Under the pieces are notes generated by a model. That model was not told where the DNA came from and did not search any database. It saw nothing but the letters and a program-made list of their open reading frames with translations. A DNA stretch of 64,000 nt from contig JAHLKI010000002.1 of assembly GCA_025602905.1 (NCBI GenBank), forward strand, positions 558,001 through 622,000, given 5' to 3'. The stretch's first letter is position 1; the number at the start of each line of letters is the position of its first letter. The translations under genes and the position numbers were made by a program. The DNA is from Phlyctochytrium arcticum (lineage: Eukaryota; Chytridiomycota; Chytridiomycetes; Chytridiales; Chytridiaceae). Positions 47,001 to 57,700 of the stretch are shown here, in pieces.

Positions 47001-47904
47001 CAAAGCCCGAGCCCAGGCCGCCCAAGGCGTATGCAGCCCGAACAATGACGGGGTAACCAATTTCGCGAGCTGCAGTCAAGGCGTCTTCAACGGTAGAGAC
47101 TGCGGTAGACTGAGCGACGGGGATGCCAATGTCCTTGAGGGCTTGCGCAAACAAGTCTCGATCTTCACTGAGTTCTAGAGTGCGCACGGGGGTACCCAAA
47201 ACCTTGACATTGTGCTTTTTGAAGACACCAGCGTGTTCCAAGGCGACACCACAGTTGAGGGCAGTTTGGCCGCCAAACGCCAGCAAGATTCCATCTGGTT
47301 TCTCCTTTTCAATGACATATTCAATGTACTCTGGGTTGGACGGTACAAAGTACACGACATCAGCAAGGTCCTGGCCAGTTTGGATGGTGGCAATGTTGGG
47401 ATTGATCAAGATGGTTTGCACGCCTTCTTCCTTGAGAGCCTTGATGGCTTGGGATCCCGAGTAATCAAACTCTCCGGCTTGTCCAATACTCAAGCCTCCG
47501 CTACCGACAATGACGACTCGCCTGGCGGGAGGCGGCTTCTTTAGCGCGCTGTTGGGTGACGGCGTCCAGTCCTCCCAAGAGTCGCCAGCTGCGGCTTTGG
47601 TCGTGTTGGAGCGAAAGAGGTTGTGGCGAAACGGTTCACAGAGCTTTGGGTTGAGCGACGCGCTAGTGTAGGAGCGCAGCACATATTCGCGAAAAGCGTC
47701 CACCCCATCCAGCGGAAGAGCAGGCACGCTCGACTTTGTCGTGTTGACCGTGGTTGAAGTAGTCTGCAAACTCCGACGGCAGACAGCTGCGAGCGTAGCA
47801 GCAGAGGGTGGGTGAATGGCGGAAAAGCCAGAGATCGGTTTGCTCCAGCCCGAAGTGGGCAAGGCCGACCTGGCCGGCCTATGCAGCAGAAACAGAAAAC
47901 CCAT
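44077..47904 (-). CDS. Carbamoyl-phosphate synthase large subunit, arginine-specific, mitochondrial
   Basis: A single exon of 1275 aa. The first ~75 residues are Arg/Ser/Thr-rich, a likely mitochondrial presequence. Two homologous synthetase halves follow: PPARRVVIVGSGGLSIGQAG and NPNIATIQTG in the first, SSVEFDWCGVSCIHSLR and VNYNPETVSTD in the second. The ATP-grasp parts have YALGGLGSGF and the VRPSYVLSGAAM motif. An oligomerisation region lies between the halves and an MGS-like allosteric domain at the end. The enzyme makes carbamoyl phosphate from bicarbonate, ammonia channelled from glutamine, and 2 ATP. The pyrimidine enzyme of fungi is fused to glutaminase and ATCase; this one is not, so the arginine pathway (CPA2/arg-3 type) is inferred. 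The frame extends 5' without an ATG; I start at MGFLFLLH. Confidence 0.95.
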   Translation of the reverse strand: MGFLFLLHRPARSALPTSGWSKPISGFSAIHPPSAATLAAVCRRSLQTTSTTVNTTKSSVPALPLDGVDAFREYVLRSYTSASLNPKLCEPFRHNLFRSNTTKAAAGDSWEDWTPSPNSALKKPPPARRVVIVGSGGLSIGQAGEFDYSGSQAIKALKEEGVQTILINPNIATIQTGQDLADVVYFVPSNPEYIEYVIEKEKPDGILLAFGGQTALNCGVALEHAGVFKKHNVKVLGTPVRTLELSEDRDLFAQALKDIGIPVAQSTAVSTVEDALTAAREIGYPVIVRAAYALGGLGSGFADNEQELRQLATSSLSLSPQLLVERSMKGWKELEYEVVRDADNNCITVCNMENFDPLGTHTGDSIVVAPSQTLSDEEYHMLRSAAIKIIRHLGVVGECNVQYGLNPHSLEYAVIEVNARLSRSSALASKATGYPLAFVAAKIALGASLPDLRNAVTRTTTANFEPSLDYVVTKIPRWDLGKFQHVSRKIGSSMKSVGEVMGIGRTWEESLQKAIRMVDPGFEGFQSLEFEDLDKALAEPTDRRLFAVGKAMIDQGYSVDKVHEITKIDRWFLYKLENLVNTRHALAQHKGPKPVKEVLEQHAQNPETLPPTPTTDYALATSTIPTDLLKLAKQRGFSDKQIASYTGSTELAIRALRKSHGIIPFVKRIDTLAAEFPADTNYLYTTYNASTDDVEFNDKGIMVLGSGVYRIGSSVEFDWCGVSCIHSLRSLGHRTVMVNYNPETVSTDFDECDRLYFEELSFERVMDIYERENASGCVVSVGGQLPQNIALKLWERGVKVLGTNPIDVDRAEDREKFSRILDDIGVDQPEWKELKSVDEALAFAERVTYPVLVRPSYVLSGAAMNVAHTPKDLEIYLSLATDVSPEHPIVITKFIEGAQELDVDAVASDGELLIWALSQHIENAGVHSGDATLVLPPLMEGNADADPTVAAAAAKNIGVRGLNDEIVQDCKTIAKKVAKAFKITGPFNMQIILRRPLLHETGSHELKVIECNLRASRSFPFVSKVLDVNFIDLATRALVKSPTLSAAVPTQDPMSIPRDYKAVKVPIFSWTRLAGADPMLGVEMASTGEVACFGKDVHEAYFTAMYANHNNFKKLPMATGSTVVMSTDELTDPAEAAYIAETLAKAGYKIYADTQSTRSSLLQASTTQTDLPVVAPTESELVALLQDRRTARNLFDELNISLVVSLARTRPRSTDDARYLVRRTAVDLGVGIMNEVKTATVFAQAIAKYTVGGQQKPDAVRSWAEWTGDSTVTRI

Positions 47905-48838
47905 TGTGGTAACAAAGGGAAAAGTCTGGTTGGGGGTTCTTGTTGAAAGGTTGCGAGGAATTTGAAACGGAGAGGAGTTTATCAAACGCGAGCGACAATC
48001 TCAATCTCAATCTATGAATCTAAACAAACAACCAATTTTAGGCGCGCTGAAGTATTTTTTGTGTTGACCACATTGATTCACCAAATATCTCAAGATGCAT
48101 GGTGCCCGGTATACATGGCCGGTCCATGCACAAAAAAAATAGGAGGAAATCAAGAAGGAAATGCTTACCGGTAAGCGGGTTCTAAGCGGAGCTGCGAGGA
48201 GTAGATTTGGTCTGCGAGGTAGTTGCTGGCGACGACTTCGTCGGTGTGAAAGTACATGCGGATCGTGCGGGGGAAGAAGGAGTGCCGGTGGGCAGATGGA
48301 GGAGGAGGAAGAAGGAAATCCTTTGGAGGACTTGCCACGGCGGCGGCGATTTCATCTTCTTCGAATCTCGTCCATCGCCCAAGCCACATCTTTGACTCAC
48401 TCGATATCAAATCTCGAAATTTTGGACGACGATGACTTTGTTATTGGGATATTGGTAGCAGATATATGTTACATACATGGGAAATATAGGAGATGGAGGG
48501 AGTATCAAGTAGTAGGAGGGGATCTATCAGGGAAAAGTGCATCAGGCCTGGGTCTACGCGCATATTCCAAGGAATGTCACTGTGCTGAGATGCGATATCG
48601 AGTACCAGTGTCATCAGAGGCAATATTCCTGTTCTACCTGTTGAAGGCGAGGTATGGGGAGAACCCCGGCCGGATGGGAGCAGATGTAGCGCCAGGTCGC
48701 CTCACAGTGGTCTTGTGCAGGTAGGCAGTGCTGCTTGTAGGAGGGCAGAAGGCAGGGATGCCAACCGCATACTCGGCAGTAGGGAAACATGGATGCCGCA
48801 GATGCCACAGGGGTTGTCACTCTGGAAATATGGTTATG
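47905..48838. other. Gene-poor stretch, 934 bp, with one possible exon
   Basis: The left 200 bp should hold the carbamoyl-phosphate synthase promoter. A minus-strand frame, 48386 down to 48165 (starts MWLGRWTRFEEDEIAAAV; ends at a GTAAGC donor-like site after EPAYR), has the composition of a real exon, but no partner exon or family could be shown. A plus-strand frame over the same bases (48161-48724) is its shadow or chance. Confidence 0.35.
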
Positions 48839-49417
48839 CTACTGCACAAGCTGCTGCTTTTCCAAAACGGCCGCCGCTTCTTGGTCGACGGTACATAACT
48901 CGTCGCCGACGCGCTCAATGACTCTGCTCCAACTCCCGCCCTGCTTCTCGGTGCTAGCCAAGCCCATCAATGCCACCACTGCTTTGGCAACTGCCGCTGG
49001 ATCGCACTGTTCCAAATACGATTCAGTCAGCGGTGTAGACAACACACTGATATCCGGGACCCCTTCCTCTTCGTCGTCCTGATCCTCATCATCCTGCATG
49101 CCCCAGTCTCCACTCATCACCGTCTGTTCCGACCCCAGAACAACCCCATTGTACAAATCGGCAAGGAGCTGATCCGCGCTCAAGAGAGGAAAGGTGGATG
49201 GGAGCCGGGTCAGGTCGGATGAGCCGGTCAAACCAGAGGCCGACGATAAGTTGGAGCGACGGGAGAGTAAGGGCGACGACGAGGCGGAGCCAGGTGCTCC
49301 TCCAGGCCCAGAGCCAGAGAGGCGACGGACACGCGGAGACTGCGGAACGACCAGCGACCCGCCAGACAGACGTCGCACATGGTGAGATTGAGCTTGCGGA
49401 GGTTGTAGTGACATCTC
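48839..49417 (-). CDS. Ser/Gly-rich protein of unknown function
   Basis: A single exon of 192 aa from the ATG at 49417. The first 75 residues are Ser/Gly/Pro/Arg-rich with two RRLSG repeats (HHVRRLSGGS, RVRRLSGSG) that look like basophilic-kinase sites. Then follow FPLLSADQLLADLYNG, an acidic stretch (DDEDQDDEEEG) and a helical C-terminus (DPAAVAKAVVALMGLAS, WSRVIERVGDELCTVDQEA). The frame is open upstream to 49705 but overlaps the Mgr2 start there. I recognise no family. Confidence 0.6.
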   Translation of the reverse strand, partial: EMSLQPPQAQSHHVRRLSGGSLVVPQSPRVRRLSGSGPGGAPGSASSSPLLSRRSNLSSASGLTGSSDLTRLPSTFPLLSADQLLADLYNGVVLGSEQTVMSGDWGMQDDEDQDDEEEGVPDISVLSTPLTESYLEQCDPAAVAKAVVALMGLASTEKQGGSWSRVIERVGDELCTVDQEAAAVLEKQQLVQ

Positions 49418-49638
49418 TTTTATAGGTTGTCGTCCTGTTTGCCGACGCGGATGGGAGGAGTTGGTCGGAATTTGGAATTTGACGGAAACATTGACAGTCA
49501 CGTGCAGCTGTGGAGCAATGGGAGCAATTGGAAATTTGGAAATTTGGACATGGCCAAAGATTTGAATTCCAAATAGATCGCAGATCCCAGACAGACAACC
49601 AAACCCAAATACCAAGAACATTAGTAGAGCTATCAACG

Positions 49639-50314
49639 ATGCAGCGAGCACCACAAGAACCAAGCTGGTAGGTACCAAAATATCCCCCCCCAGATCAGCG
49701 CGCAATCACTCACTGTCACGCATTCCCTTCTGCCCTTCAGGGTGGATAAGGCCAAGATGGGTAAGCCTTACATCGATTGATTAGTACCCTTGCTGTGTAC
49801 GCAAGTCTAAAACCTTGTGTGTTTGCTCAGGATTTATGATGGGTGCCTCGGCTGGGGCCTGTGTAGGGTTTCTGTATGGGTCCATGACTGTCCTGCGGTA
49901 AGGATATTCAAAAATGTCGACCATACGATTTCTTTGTTTACATTTACATTTTGTTTGTTTGGTTATTCAGGGGGGGACCAGAACCGGGCCGGTAAGATCC
50001 ATGTTTCGCATAGTGTTTGGATGTTTGACTTAAATGCATTAATATTCCTAGGGGTTACATGTCAACGGTGGGCAAGTACATGCTGCAACATGGTGCTATG
50101 CTTGGGTTCTTTTTGAGCATCGGATCGTTTCTGGTAAGCTTCTCAGTCGCTTGCTCGTTCCCTGTTGCATCACTCAGATGAACCCATTTCACAGCGGGCC
50201 GAAGAGGAGCGACGAATCGAATACCCGACACCAACATCATGGACGCCATGGGGACTCCGCAAAGCTCGACTGCCCATCATCATCAAGCCTGTCGAGCACA
50301 GGCAACAGATTTAA
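49639..50314 (+). CDS. MGR2: Mgr2/ROMO1-family protein of the TIM23 complex
   Basis: Six exons, 49639..49667, 49741..49760, 49831..49897, 49971..49991, 50052..50133 and 50195..50314, give 112 aa. Two are micro-exons of 20 and 21 nt, and all joins keep frame. The spliced text has PSWVDKAKMGFMMGASAGA, VGFLYGSMTVLRGGPEPGRG, STVGKYMLQHGAMLGFFLSIGS, two membrane helices with the family's GxxxG-type pattern, then a charged tail (AEEERRIEYPTP) ending HRQQI. Mgr2 sits beside Tim23 in the inner membrane and controls lateral release of sorted preproteins. The gene is invisible to ORF scanning. Confidence 0.88.
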
Positions 50315-50455
50315 ACATTGTCTGCAGCTACCCACATTTCCATTTCACAACTACATCCTTCTCCAACTCACAATATACTATTCAAACCAATTCAAAAACA
50401 AAAAAATGTGCAACAAAATAAATATACATTCGCAAGTGCAAACAGACTTGCGCGA

Positions 50456-51004
50456 TCAGAGCTCAATATCCTGCAGGAGCATATTTGGTATCCCGTCCTT
50501 GATGGGGTAAACATGTCCACACCCGTTACATTTCATGTTTCCATCCTTTACTCGAGTCTGTCCTATCAGATTAGCCTTGGGCCCCTGAACCTGTTTTGTT
50601 AGATTCTCCGCTCACCTCCAACGCAGCCTTGTGAACTTTTTTCAAAAAGTCTTCCGTCAACTCTTCCGGGACCTTGTTTGGCAACCTGGCAACTCCCAAC
50701 TAAAAAACAAGACATTAAACTGACTTGCTCAATTTAGAACTGCCTGTAGAGCTTTCTACCGAATGGGCCGTCTTGACAAGCACTGGCCAGTCGAGTTTGG
50801 GGATCAGGCGGGTAACAAACTCTGGGACAAACTCAATGTCTAGCGCTTCGAGGGAGGTATCGGAGAGTTGGAGTGGATACGATTTTGCCGGGTCGCAATT
50901 CCGGGCGTGGCATTGCAGCATGTTGTGGGTCAGGAGCCTGATTAATGGAAGCAGCCAGTGAGTGGGAAGGCGTGCGGCAGGGATCTACGGACAAGATACC
51001 TCAT
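50456..51004 (-). CDS. TRM112: Methyltransferase activator TRM112
   Basis: Four exons, 51004..51000, 50937..50760, 50699..50616 and 50557..50456, give 122 aa. The first coding exon is only ATGAG; splicing to GCTCCTGACC gives MRLLTHNMLQC, the TRM112 start. Family motifs follow: IPKLDWPVLVKTAHSLGVA, RLPNKVPEELTEDFLKKVHK, MKCNGCGHVYPIKDGIPNML. Zinc-ribbon Cys are at C11/C16 and in CNGC. TRM112 binds and stabilises several methyltransferases acting on tRNA, rRNA and release factor eRF1. Intron 3 (58 nt) ends GGACAG; a nearer GAAAAC-type acceptor would leave an impossibly short intron. Confidence 0.93.
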
Positions 51005-51075
51005 GTTGCTACTACGAAGTCTTAATAAAATTCGTTTGAATGATTCTACAGTTGAAATTTTACACTGGGAGACCT

Positions 51076-51317
51076 TCAAGACAGCGGTGCTTTCCCTGAC
51101 TGTGCCGCGGGTCCTACCAGGCCGTTTGGTTCAACTTTCGCCCAACGCCCAAGGTCTGGCTAAAGGAATTTTTTTTTGACCCTCGTTTTTGGAAGCCCTT
51201 TACTGTACGTACCCTGGCGAGACAGTGCCAGCCCTGAATATTGGACAGTTCGATAAACTCGGGCTCCGGGCAGAATCGAATTGCCTGCTTGGTGCCTTCA
51301 GGGATCCAACAAAACAT
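51076..51317 (-). CDS. Putative 62-aa protein, unknown
   Basis: Two exons, 51317..51213 and 51159..51076, are joined across a 53-nt GTACGT...TTTAG intron in frame: starts MFCWIPEGTKQAIRFCPEPE, continues IELSNIQGWHCLAR, then PDLGRWAKVEPNGLVGPA. The clean splice sites and continuous hydrophilic text favour a real short gene. It has three Cys and two Trp in the first exon but no known motif. It lies 72 bp upstream of TRM112 on the same strand and faces away from the Erv-type oxidase. Confidence 0.42.
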
Positions 51318-51442
51318 CAAGACAACTCAGGCATTGCTATAAAGTAAACAGGTGTTGGCGACACTCCTGCTCAAAGAACAAAGCGTAAGAGCAAAATAAC
51401 ACGCATATACGGCATATTCTCATCACACTTTATTGAAAAATC

Positions 51443-53104
51443 ATGCAGTATTCCTGGTCGTCTCCACGCCCCGCGATTGCCCTTCCAACCTACTCTCAAG
51501 ACTCGAAATACACAAAACGAACATCCAACGCAAAAATGAGGAACCGATACTGCTTAATGTTTGCGCTATGCATCATCTTCTATCTGGTCTATATTGCGAT
51601 CCCGCCAGCCAAATCATCATTTCAGTTTGACCGGTTGGAAGGAAAGGGCCGGGTGGATGCCACACAAGCACAGCAGAGCTTGAAGGAGCCGGTTGAGGTA
51701 GTGAGGCAGCCGAATGGGGGTGTTAAGATCATTCCGGAAGCCGCCAAGATACCCAAAAACTTGGTCGTCGTGGACGAGAAACCGGTCGGGAAAGTGGCCC
51801 CTCCCGCAGCAGCAAAAGACACTACCCCATCAGAATCGAAATCAGAGGAGAAGCAGGACGTTGGGGGTACGCATTCATCAGGGAAGCATTCAGCCAACCA
51901 GGAGGATCTCGTTGCCCAAACTGAGGAGAAAACCGCGGGGTCATTAGCGATTACGGGCCCGCTTGATGCTCTCATGACCAAAATGACCAATGAAACCCAA
52001 AAGTAAGCTCTGTTTACCAGACGCCCTTTGTTTTTAAAGCTCACAAGTTTCTGTTCACCCAGGGCGGAATTAGGGCGAGCGGCTTGGCGACTATTGCACA
52101 CCATGGTGGGCAAGTTTCCCGAGATGCCACACGAGGATGAGAAACGAGATCTGCTGAACTTTATTTACCTTTTTGGTCGATTATACCCATGCGGCGATTG
52201 GTATGTATGACATGTAACATACGGTGTTGTGGGGAGCCATTACTGATAATCTTGTAAAGCGCTCGCCACTTTAAGACTGTTTTGGAAAATCATCCCCCGG
52301 ACGTGTCCTCGGGGCAAAACGCGTCCATGTGGGCATGCAAAGTTCACAATGTAGTGAATGAGCGACTCAAAAAGCCCATTTTTGACTGTGAAAAGGTCGG
52401 CGAGCTCTGGAAATGCGGTTGCTCAGAGGAAGAGGAGGCTGCAAAAGCCGCTGCGGCCGCTGCGGGCAAGCAGGCTCCAACTACAGGAAACAACTCAACC
52501 GAGACCGCGCCGGCAAGCAAATTGGGCGAGGTTGTGCGTCCCAAAGGCATCAAACAGGCCAACGATCTGATTATGGAAGTTCCTATGGTCGAGGGTGAGG
52601 TCGATTCGGCCAAGTCTCCCGACAAGGCGGCTGTACCAGGATCGATTGGTTCACCCCCCGCCCGCGATGACCCGCCAGTGGCCCACAAAGCCCTGGACGG
52701 TTCCGACGAAGCCAAACTCCAGCTGCTCGAGGATAAACATGATCGACCACTGGGAGAGCACGACGTTCCCGATACCTCCAACATCAGTCACAAACAGGAC
52801 AAACCCGTTGTCATCGAGTCGCGGTTTGTTCACGAGTCCCCGTCGTTTTTCCATACCCCGGCGTCGCGCCTCCACTGTAAAGAGTCAGGTCTTACCCGCG
52901 AAACCCGCTGTCCTGCGTCGTCTAGTGAAGGAGTCGGTGCCTGAGACATCGGCATTAGCGCACAAACAGGACGTACCCGTCATACTGGATCGTCGTGTTC
53001 TTGAGCGCAAAGCACCTTCACTGATCCGCATGCAGCCGGGAGTGGCCCCGGAGACATCTAGAGCGCCCTACCAAGAAGATCCACCGGTCGTGTTTGAAAA
53101 GTAA
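51443..53104 (+). CDS. Erv2-type FAD-linked sulfhydryl oxidase with repeated tail
   Basis: Four exons, 51443..52002, 52063..52200, 52260..52876 and 52926..53104, give 497 aa. A signal-anchor helix (YCLMFALCIIFYLVYIAIP, ~38-56) suggests a secretory-pathway membrane protein. An acidic/Pro linker follows, then the Erv/Alr core at ~187-270: GRAAWRLLHTMVGKFPE, the redox pair in YPCGDCARHF, SMWACKVHNVVNERL, and IFDC. The family oxidises thiols and passes electrons to O2 through FAD. The tail is long and odd: three spaced copies of a PxTS...HKQDxPV-type motif (PDTSNISHKQDKPVV, PETSALAHKQDVPVI, PETSRAPYQEDPPVV). The last two lie in another frame, which a 49-nt intron (GTAAAG...GTCTAG) would join; a frameshift is the alternative. 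The ATG at 51536 is a possible later start. Confidence 0.85.
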
Positions 53105-53662
53105 AAAAACGCGTTTTGGCATATCCCTCATCCTCTTTCTCTTTCCATTTCGCCTACACACTTCCCACCACACCCAAGCACCCTTGTAAACAATAACTGC
53201 CACTGTTTTCATATTTTCTCTCGATTATTTTTGATCATTTCGTTTTTTTTTGTTTTTTTTTTGTGTCTCTCTTTACAAATCTTTTGGACTTGCGTGTACA
53301 AATATAGCTGCTCCTTTACCATCCCATTGCTTGTCGGAGAAACCCCGTTCAACTTCAAGTCTCTACTTCGACGACCATTGTAGTCTGAACAATATATGGT
53401 GCCAAGAGGGTTTGATTCCATAAGAATATTCGAGAGATCTATATGGAATTTTTATTCCCATGACCGACCGGAGCCCTGAATCGGAGCCCTCACTATGCAG
53501 GGACCGACATTAGTTAATTTCTGTAGAAAGTTGGTAACATTTATTCGAGGCACATACGATCAAGGAATAATGGAACTATTTGCTATTACTTTCGAATGGT
53601 GCCATATTAACATTACTAAAAGCATGAGAGGGCCCGTAATCGGGTTCAAATTTCTTGAAAGC
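53105..53662. other. Convergent 3' flanks, 558 bp
   Basis: Between the Erv-type oxidase and MESH1, which end toward each other. A T-rich run (near 53225-53262) and AT-rich text suggest 3' UTRs and polyadenylation sites. A duplicated ccctgaatcggagccct-type phrase sits near 53473-53490. No gene. Confidence 0.5.
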
Positions 53663-54561
53663 TTAACGAGGAATGCAAGGGTAAACCTTGCCATCGTGGT
53701 AGTTAAATGTTCCCTCAGTGTATATCTCGTCCAAGATGCGTTCGAGGGCGGGGTTGATCCCCCGACATCCATTCGTCACCTTTTTTGCCCAACCAAAGTA
53801 CTCCACCACCCGTTCAGGCGTCCAGTCAGCTGGAGGGAGCTTTTGGAGGTCACGCAGGTTATAGATCTGGAGGGGATGTTTTCTTCTTTGTCAATGGTCC
53901 TGTCAGTTTTTGTTTTGGATTGGACTGATTACCTTGTCGGCCATTTTTACCAGTTTGGCCTGCATAATGCAAAATAATTCAAGATGTGCACGAATGGACA
54001 TGACGCTTGCTCTCAGGACTCACTTTATCGGACTTTTTGGGTGCAGTCTCAAGCTGCAATCTACATGGATCATTGTTCAACTTGCCAAGCATGTAGGATG
54101 GGGTCAGGAAGATCCAAACCTCTTTCGTTCCGCTTTTTCGAGAGTTTTGTCATCTGTCACCTCGCTCACAATCTTTCTCACATTCGCGCCAAATTCGCTT
54201 TCAATCTATCCATTTCCAACATGAATTCCATGATGAGATGAGGTTATCCAAGAGCACATCAGACCTCTGCAAAGGTCGTGTCTGTATCCTCGACAGTGTC
54301 ATGCAAGACTGCCGCTTGTAGAGTCTCTAGGTCGTTCACGCCTCCTTCGAAACATAAAATGTGGGCTCTGCAAGCGGTGTCGGCCATACCAAGCGTTGTT
54401 TAGATCATGCAGTGTCAAACAACTCAAAGGTTTTTGACATACACGCCTATTGGGTGGTTGATGTATGGTGTTTTCTCGACGTCTTTTCGCCGTTGAGAGG
54501 AATGCTTGATGGCGGCAAAATGGATCGCATGGAGAAGGGCGGGGGTATCTGCTAGAGACAT
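53663..54561 (-). CDS. MESH1, SpoT-like HD hydrolase
   Basis: Six exons, 54561..54443, 54367..54265, 54205..54120, 54060..54024, 53959..53933 and 53866..53663, give 191 aa. The exon of 27 nt encodes AKLVKMADK. Motifs of the MESH1/HDDC3 family are all present after splicing: IHFAAIKHSSQRRKD, TPYINHPIGVAHIL, LQAAVLHDTVEDTDTTFAE (HD and ED metal/substrate residues), KIVSEVTDDKTLEKAERKR, KLVKMADKIYNLRDLQKLPP and VEYFGWAKKVT. MESH1 is a Mn-dependent phosphohydrolase that removes the 3' phosphates of (p)ppGpp and NADPH. Intron 2 has an unusual GTCTGA donor. No single exon is longer than 68 codons, so the gene is easily missed. Confidence 0.93.
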
Positions 54562-54724
54562 GATCTACAAAATAGCTACCTATGGGAATCTCTTGGGGAA
54601 TCTCCGACCAAGGACCAAAGTGTCAGTTGCTTGGCCCTTGGCGCACAGTCATGCAAGCGCCGGAACAGGTTCCCAAGTCCTAGCGCGATCTCTCCTTACA
54701 ATCCCTGTTACAGAAGATGAACAA

Positions 54725-57700
54725 ATGTCGTCCACTCCACTGAAGCGAAAGCGCTCGACGGCGGCGACCGGTTCCCTGCAGGCTGCGGGGGCAGCGGCAG
54801 CCGACTCCCCAACACCCAAAGGACGATCAAACCGCCGGGTACGAACGGTTTCTGACTCTCCAGCCGTTGGAGTTCCAAACGGAGGCCAAGGAGATCATAT
54901 TGAGCCAGAGACTGACAAGTAAGTACCTTGTCCACAGTGATTGCTGCACTGAAAAGTGTGGCACAAGCATAGTTCTATCGTTTCTAACGCTTATTCGCAG
55001 AGTGAACCCGTATGCTCATATTCTTGAAGACTTGACAAGATCGCGCAAGGCGTGGGCTACCGCCATGTTTCCACCATTCCACACAGCCGTTCCCGATACG
55101 ATGCTCAGGGAGCCTCAACCCTTGGAAGGGGGAGGGACCATCGAGTATGTGGATATGGCAGACATTGTGATTGGGCCGCATATTTTTGCAGGTTCGCGAT
55201 TTTGGAGGGTGGTAGGAGTGGGGGAGACGGGCGATGTGGAGGACGAAGGTCCGGGACCAATCAAATCCGACTTCAGTGGTAATGGTACAAAGGTCGCCAT
55301 TGGTCAACCAGCATCGCAGATTCCTGTGGCATCGGGAGTGCCTACCATGCCATACCCCACATCTGTGATGGATTCAAAAGGTCATTCCAGTACCTCAGCG
55401 ACACACTTTCCTCCTACTTCGAGAGAAAACATTCAGGACGTGCGGCCGCCGGTCGGAAGACCTCCGGGAGTTTCCAATGTGCCTTCCATAGCGCATGCTG
55501 CTACCGCCAAATCCACTCCAGCAGCGACGAATACCACCATCCCATTATCTCATAATTCGGCCAATCTGGCTCATTCCTCACTGCCGCAAACGGCTTTGAC
55601 AGTGGCTCCTATAATTATACCCGATTCCCCACCCACAGCGGGTGTCAGCGGCGTCAGTGAAGTGTCCCGCGCCATACCAAAGGAAGCGATGCGTGGTGAA
55701 TTATCCCCGCTGAATGAATCACCGCCACTACGGCGATCGATCTTGCCTGCGAAACCACCTACCTTTGATGCAAATGTTCCGCCCCATAAAGTAGCTGCAA
55801 GTACGCCACCCAGCAAGTTGACGCCGCCAGGTAGTGCCAGTACTACGCCTCCCGCATCTGCAGTCAAGCCCACCACTGCAGCGGAAATATTTCGTTCAGC
55901 TCAAAGGTCGGGCAAACAGACTGCCGGTGGAAGCACGAGCCTTTACGGTAACCCGTACTTTAGTTTCCCCTATCCATTTTGGACTGGTAACGGAACAACT
56001 GCAACAACGGGATCGACATCTACACCACCACCAGTGACTGCCACCGCCGCCAGCCAACCTCCATCAGCCACAAGCCCTTCTTACCCCGCAGTTACCATTC
56101 CAATTACTACGGGAACATCAGAGAAAGCAGCGATGCCAGCATCTCTGCCTTTGCCCCCGCCGTCAGTTACGACGTTACCGACAGTTACGTCTTTAGCGGC
56201 ACCCCCGAGTTCTGGGCCGCCTACTGAGTGGAGTTTGTCGCATTGGTCTCAAGTCAATAGTTTTTTGTCAAATTTGCGAGAGAAGCGAATGGCAGATTTG
56301 CCGCTGACGAATGTAGAATCAACCTCCTCCCTTTTATCAAAGATATCACCCTCGACAGGCAATGCGGATTCCGCGGTACTTTCGTCACCAGTTCGAACTG
56401 GTAGCGACGTCGATTTGCGAGGACTCAAGTTCTCTTCTTCAAGTACTGGCGAAGTCATTGCGACATTGCCAAATGGCACTAAAATAGCCTGGCAGCCCAA
56501 TAGAGACTCTTCGTTGGTTCCCACCTTTCCTGCCCCCAGCAGCCCATCGACCAGTACGTCGGCCTCACTTTCCCAAGCATTCAAACCGAATCCGAATCTC
56601 ATTCCGTCTCCGTCAGCGCAGCCACTTACTACTGTACCTGCGCCAAAGTCGCAAATCACCTTTGAATGGGCTGGCCCTGGTGCGCCTCCAGCGGACATGA
56701 CTTCCATTCAGTCGCTCAAGCGTAAAGGTCCCGATCACCCCCAGCCTTTACCGGAAGACGATACGCTCACCAAACGTCTCAAGACTACTCTAGGCAATGA
56801 CGCATACTCAAACTATCTGGCTCAAAGGGGACTGAGCAACCCATCAAACGCATCATCAAGTGCGTTGACTCCTTCCTCTGGGAGCGTGACAGCGGATTGG
56901 AATTCGTCAGGATATGGAGCTTATTCCGAGACGCCAGGGGCCATCAAGGCAAAGAAGCAAGCACGCAAGCCTCGACCTCCCGGAACCATAATGGGGGGCG
57001 ACGCAACATCGCACGTCGTGGGCGAGCGAGACCCAATTACTGGAGAGATTGTGCGCACTCGTAAACCACGTCCGCGTCGTCGTACTCGCCCATTACTCCT
57101 GTTTGAGTTGCCCTTGGACAACCCGGGTGTCAAGTTGATGTTTCCTGCCGATGGTATAGCAGATGTCATATCTACCACAAGAATAGCGCCACTCGCAGCC
57201 GGTTTGCCTCCGAATATGAGCTTTGATCTGGCCGCTTGCTTCTATCTCCCTCCTTACCGAGGCGGACGAAAGCAGCCTCAGCAGGGTGTCATTATTCACA
57301 TTCGTCGAGTTTCCAGTAAACTGACTGAATACATCAGAGAGGCCATGTACGATCGAGCTCAGGCTGTACGCAAGCTGGCGGGAAAGGCAGCCATTCTGGC
57401 CCTTCCTGGCCTTACACCGGACATGTACAGAGATATTGCAATTGGAAAGGGATTGGCGGTTAAACTTTATGGACCGCTGACGGATGTAGTCGTGCGCAAA
57501 GCTGTCGTCAAACGACGTCCCAAGCCCGCACCTGGTGCCACGATTGAGGAAGAAAAGCACGAAGGTGGAGTAGATGATCATAAAGTAGAGGAGATTGAGG
57601 TGGAAGAAACTGCACCCGACGGTGATATCCTACCATCCCAAGACCAAGTGAAGGAGGACATCGGCAATGACGATGTTATTGATGTTGATGAGATGGATGT

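Noticed and set aside
48161..48724. Plus-strand frame of 187 codons
   Set aside because: Composition is Arg/Gly/Glu-biased in the way of an antisense shadow, and a better-looking minus-strand exon overlaps it. No motif.
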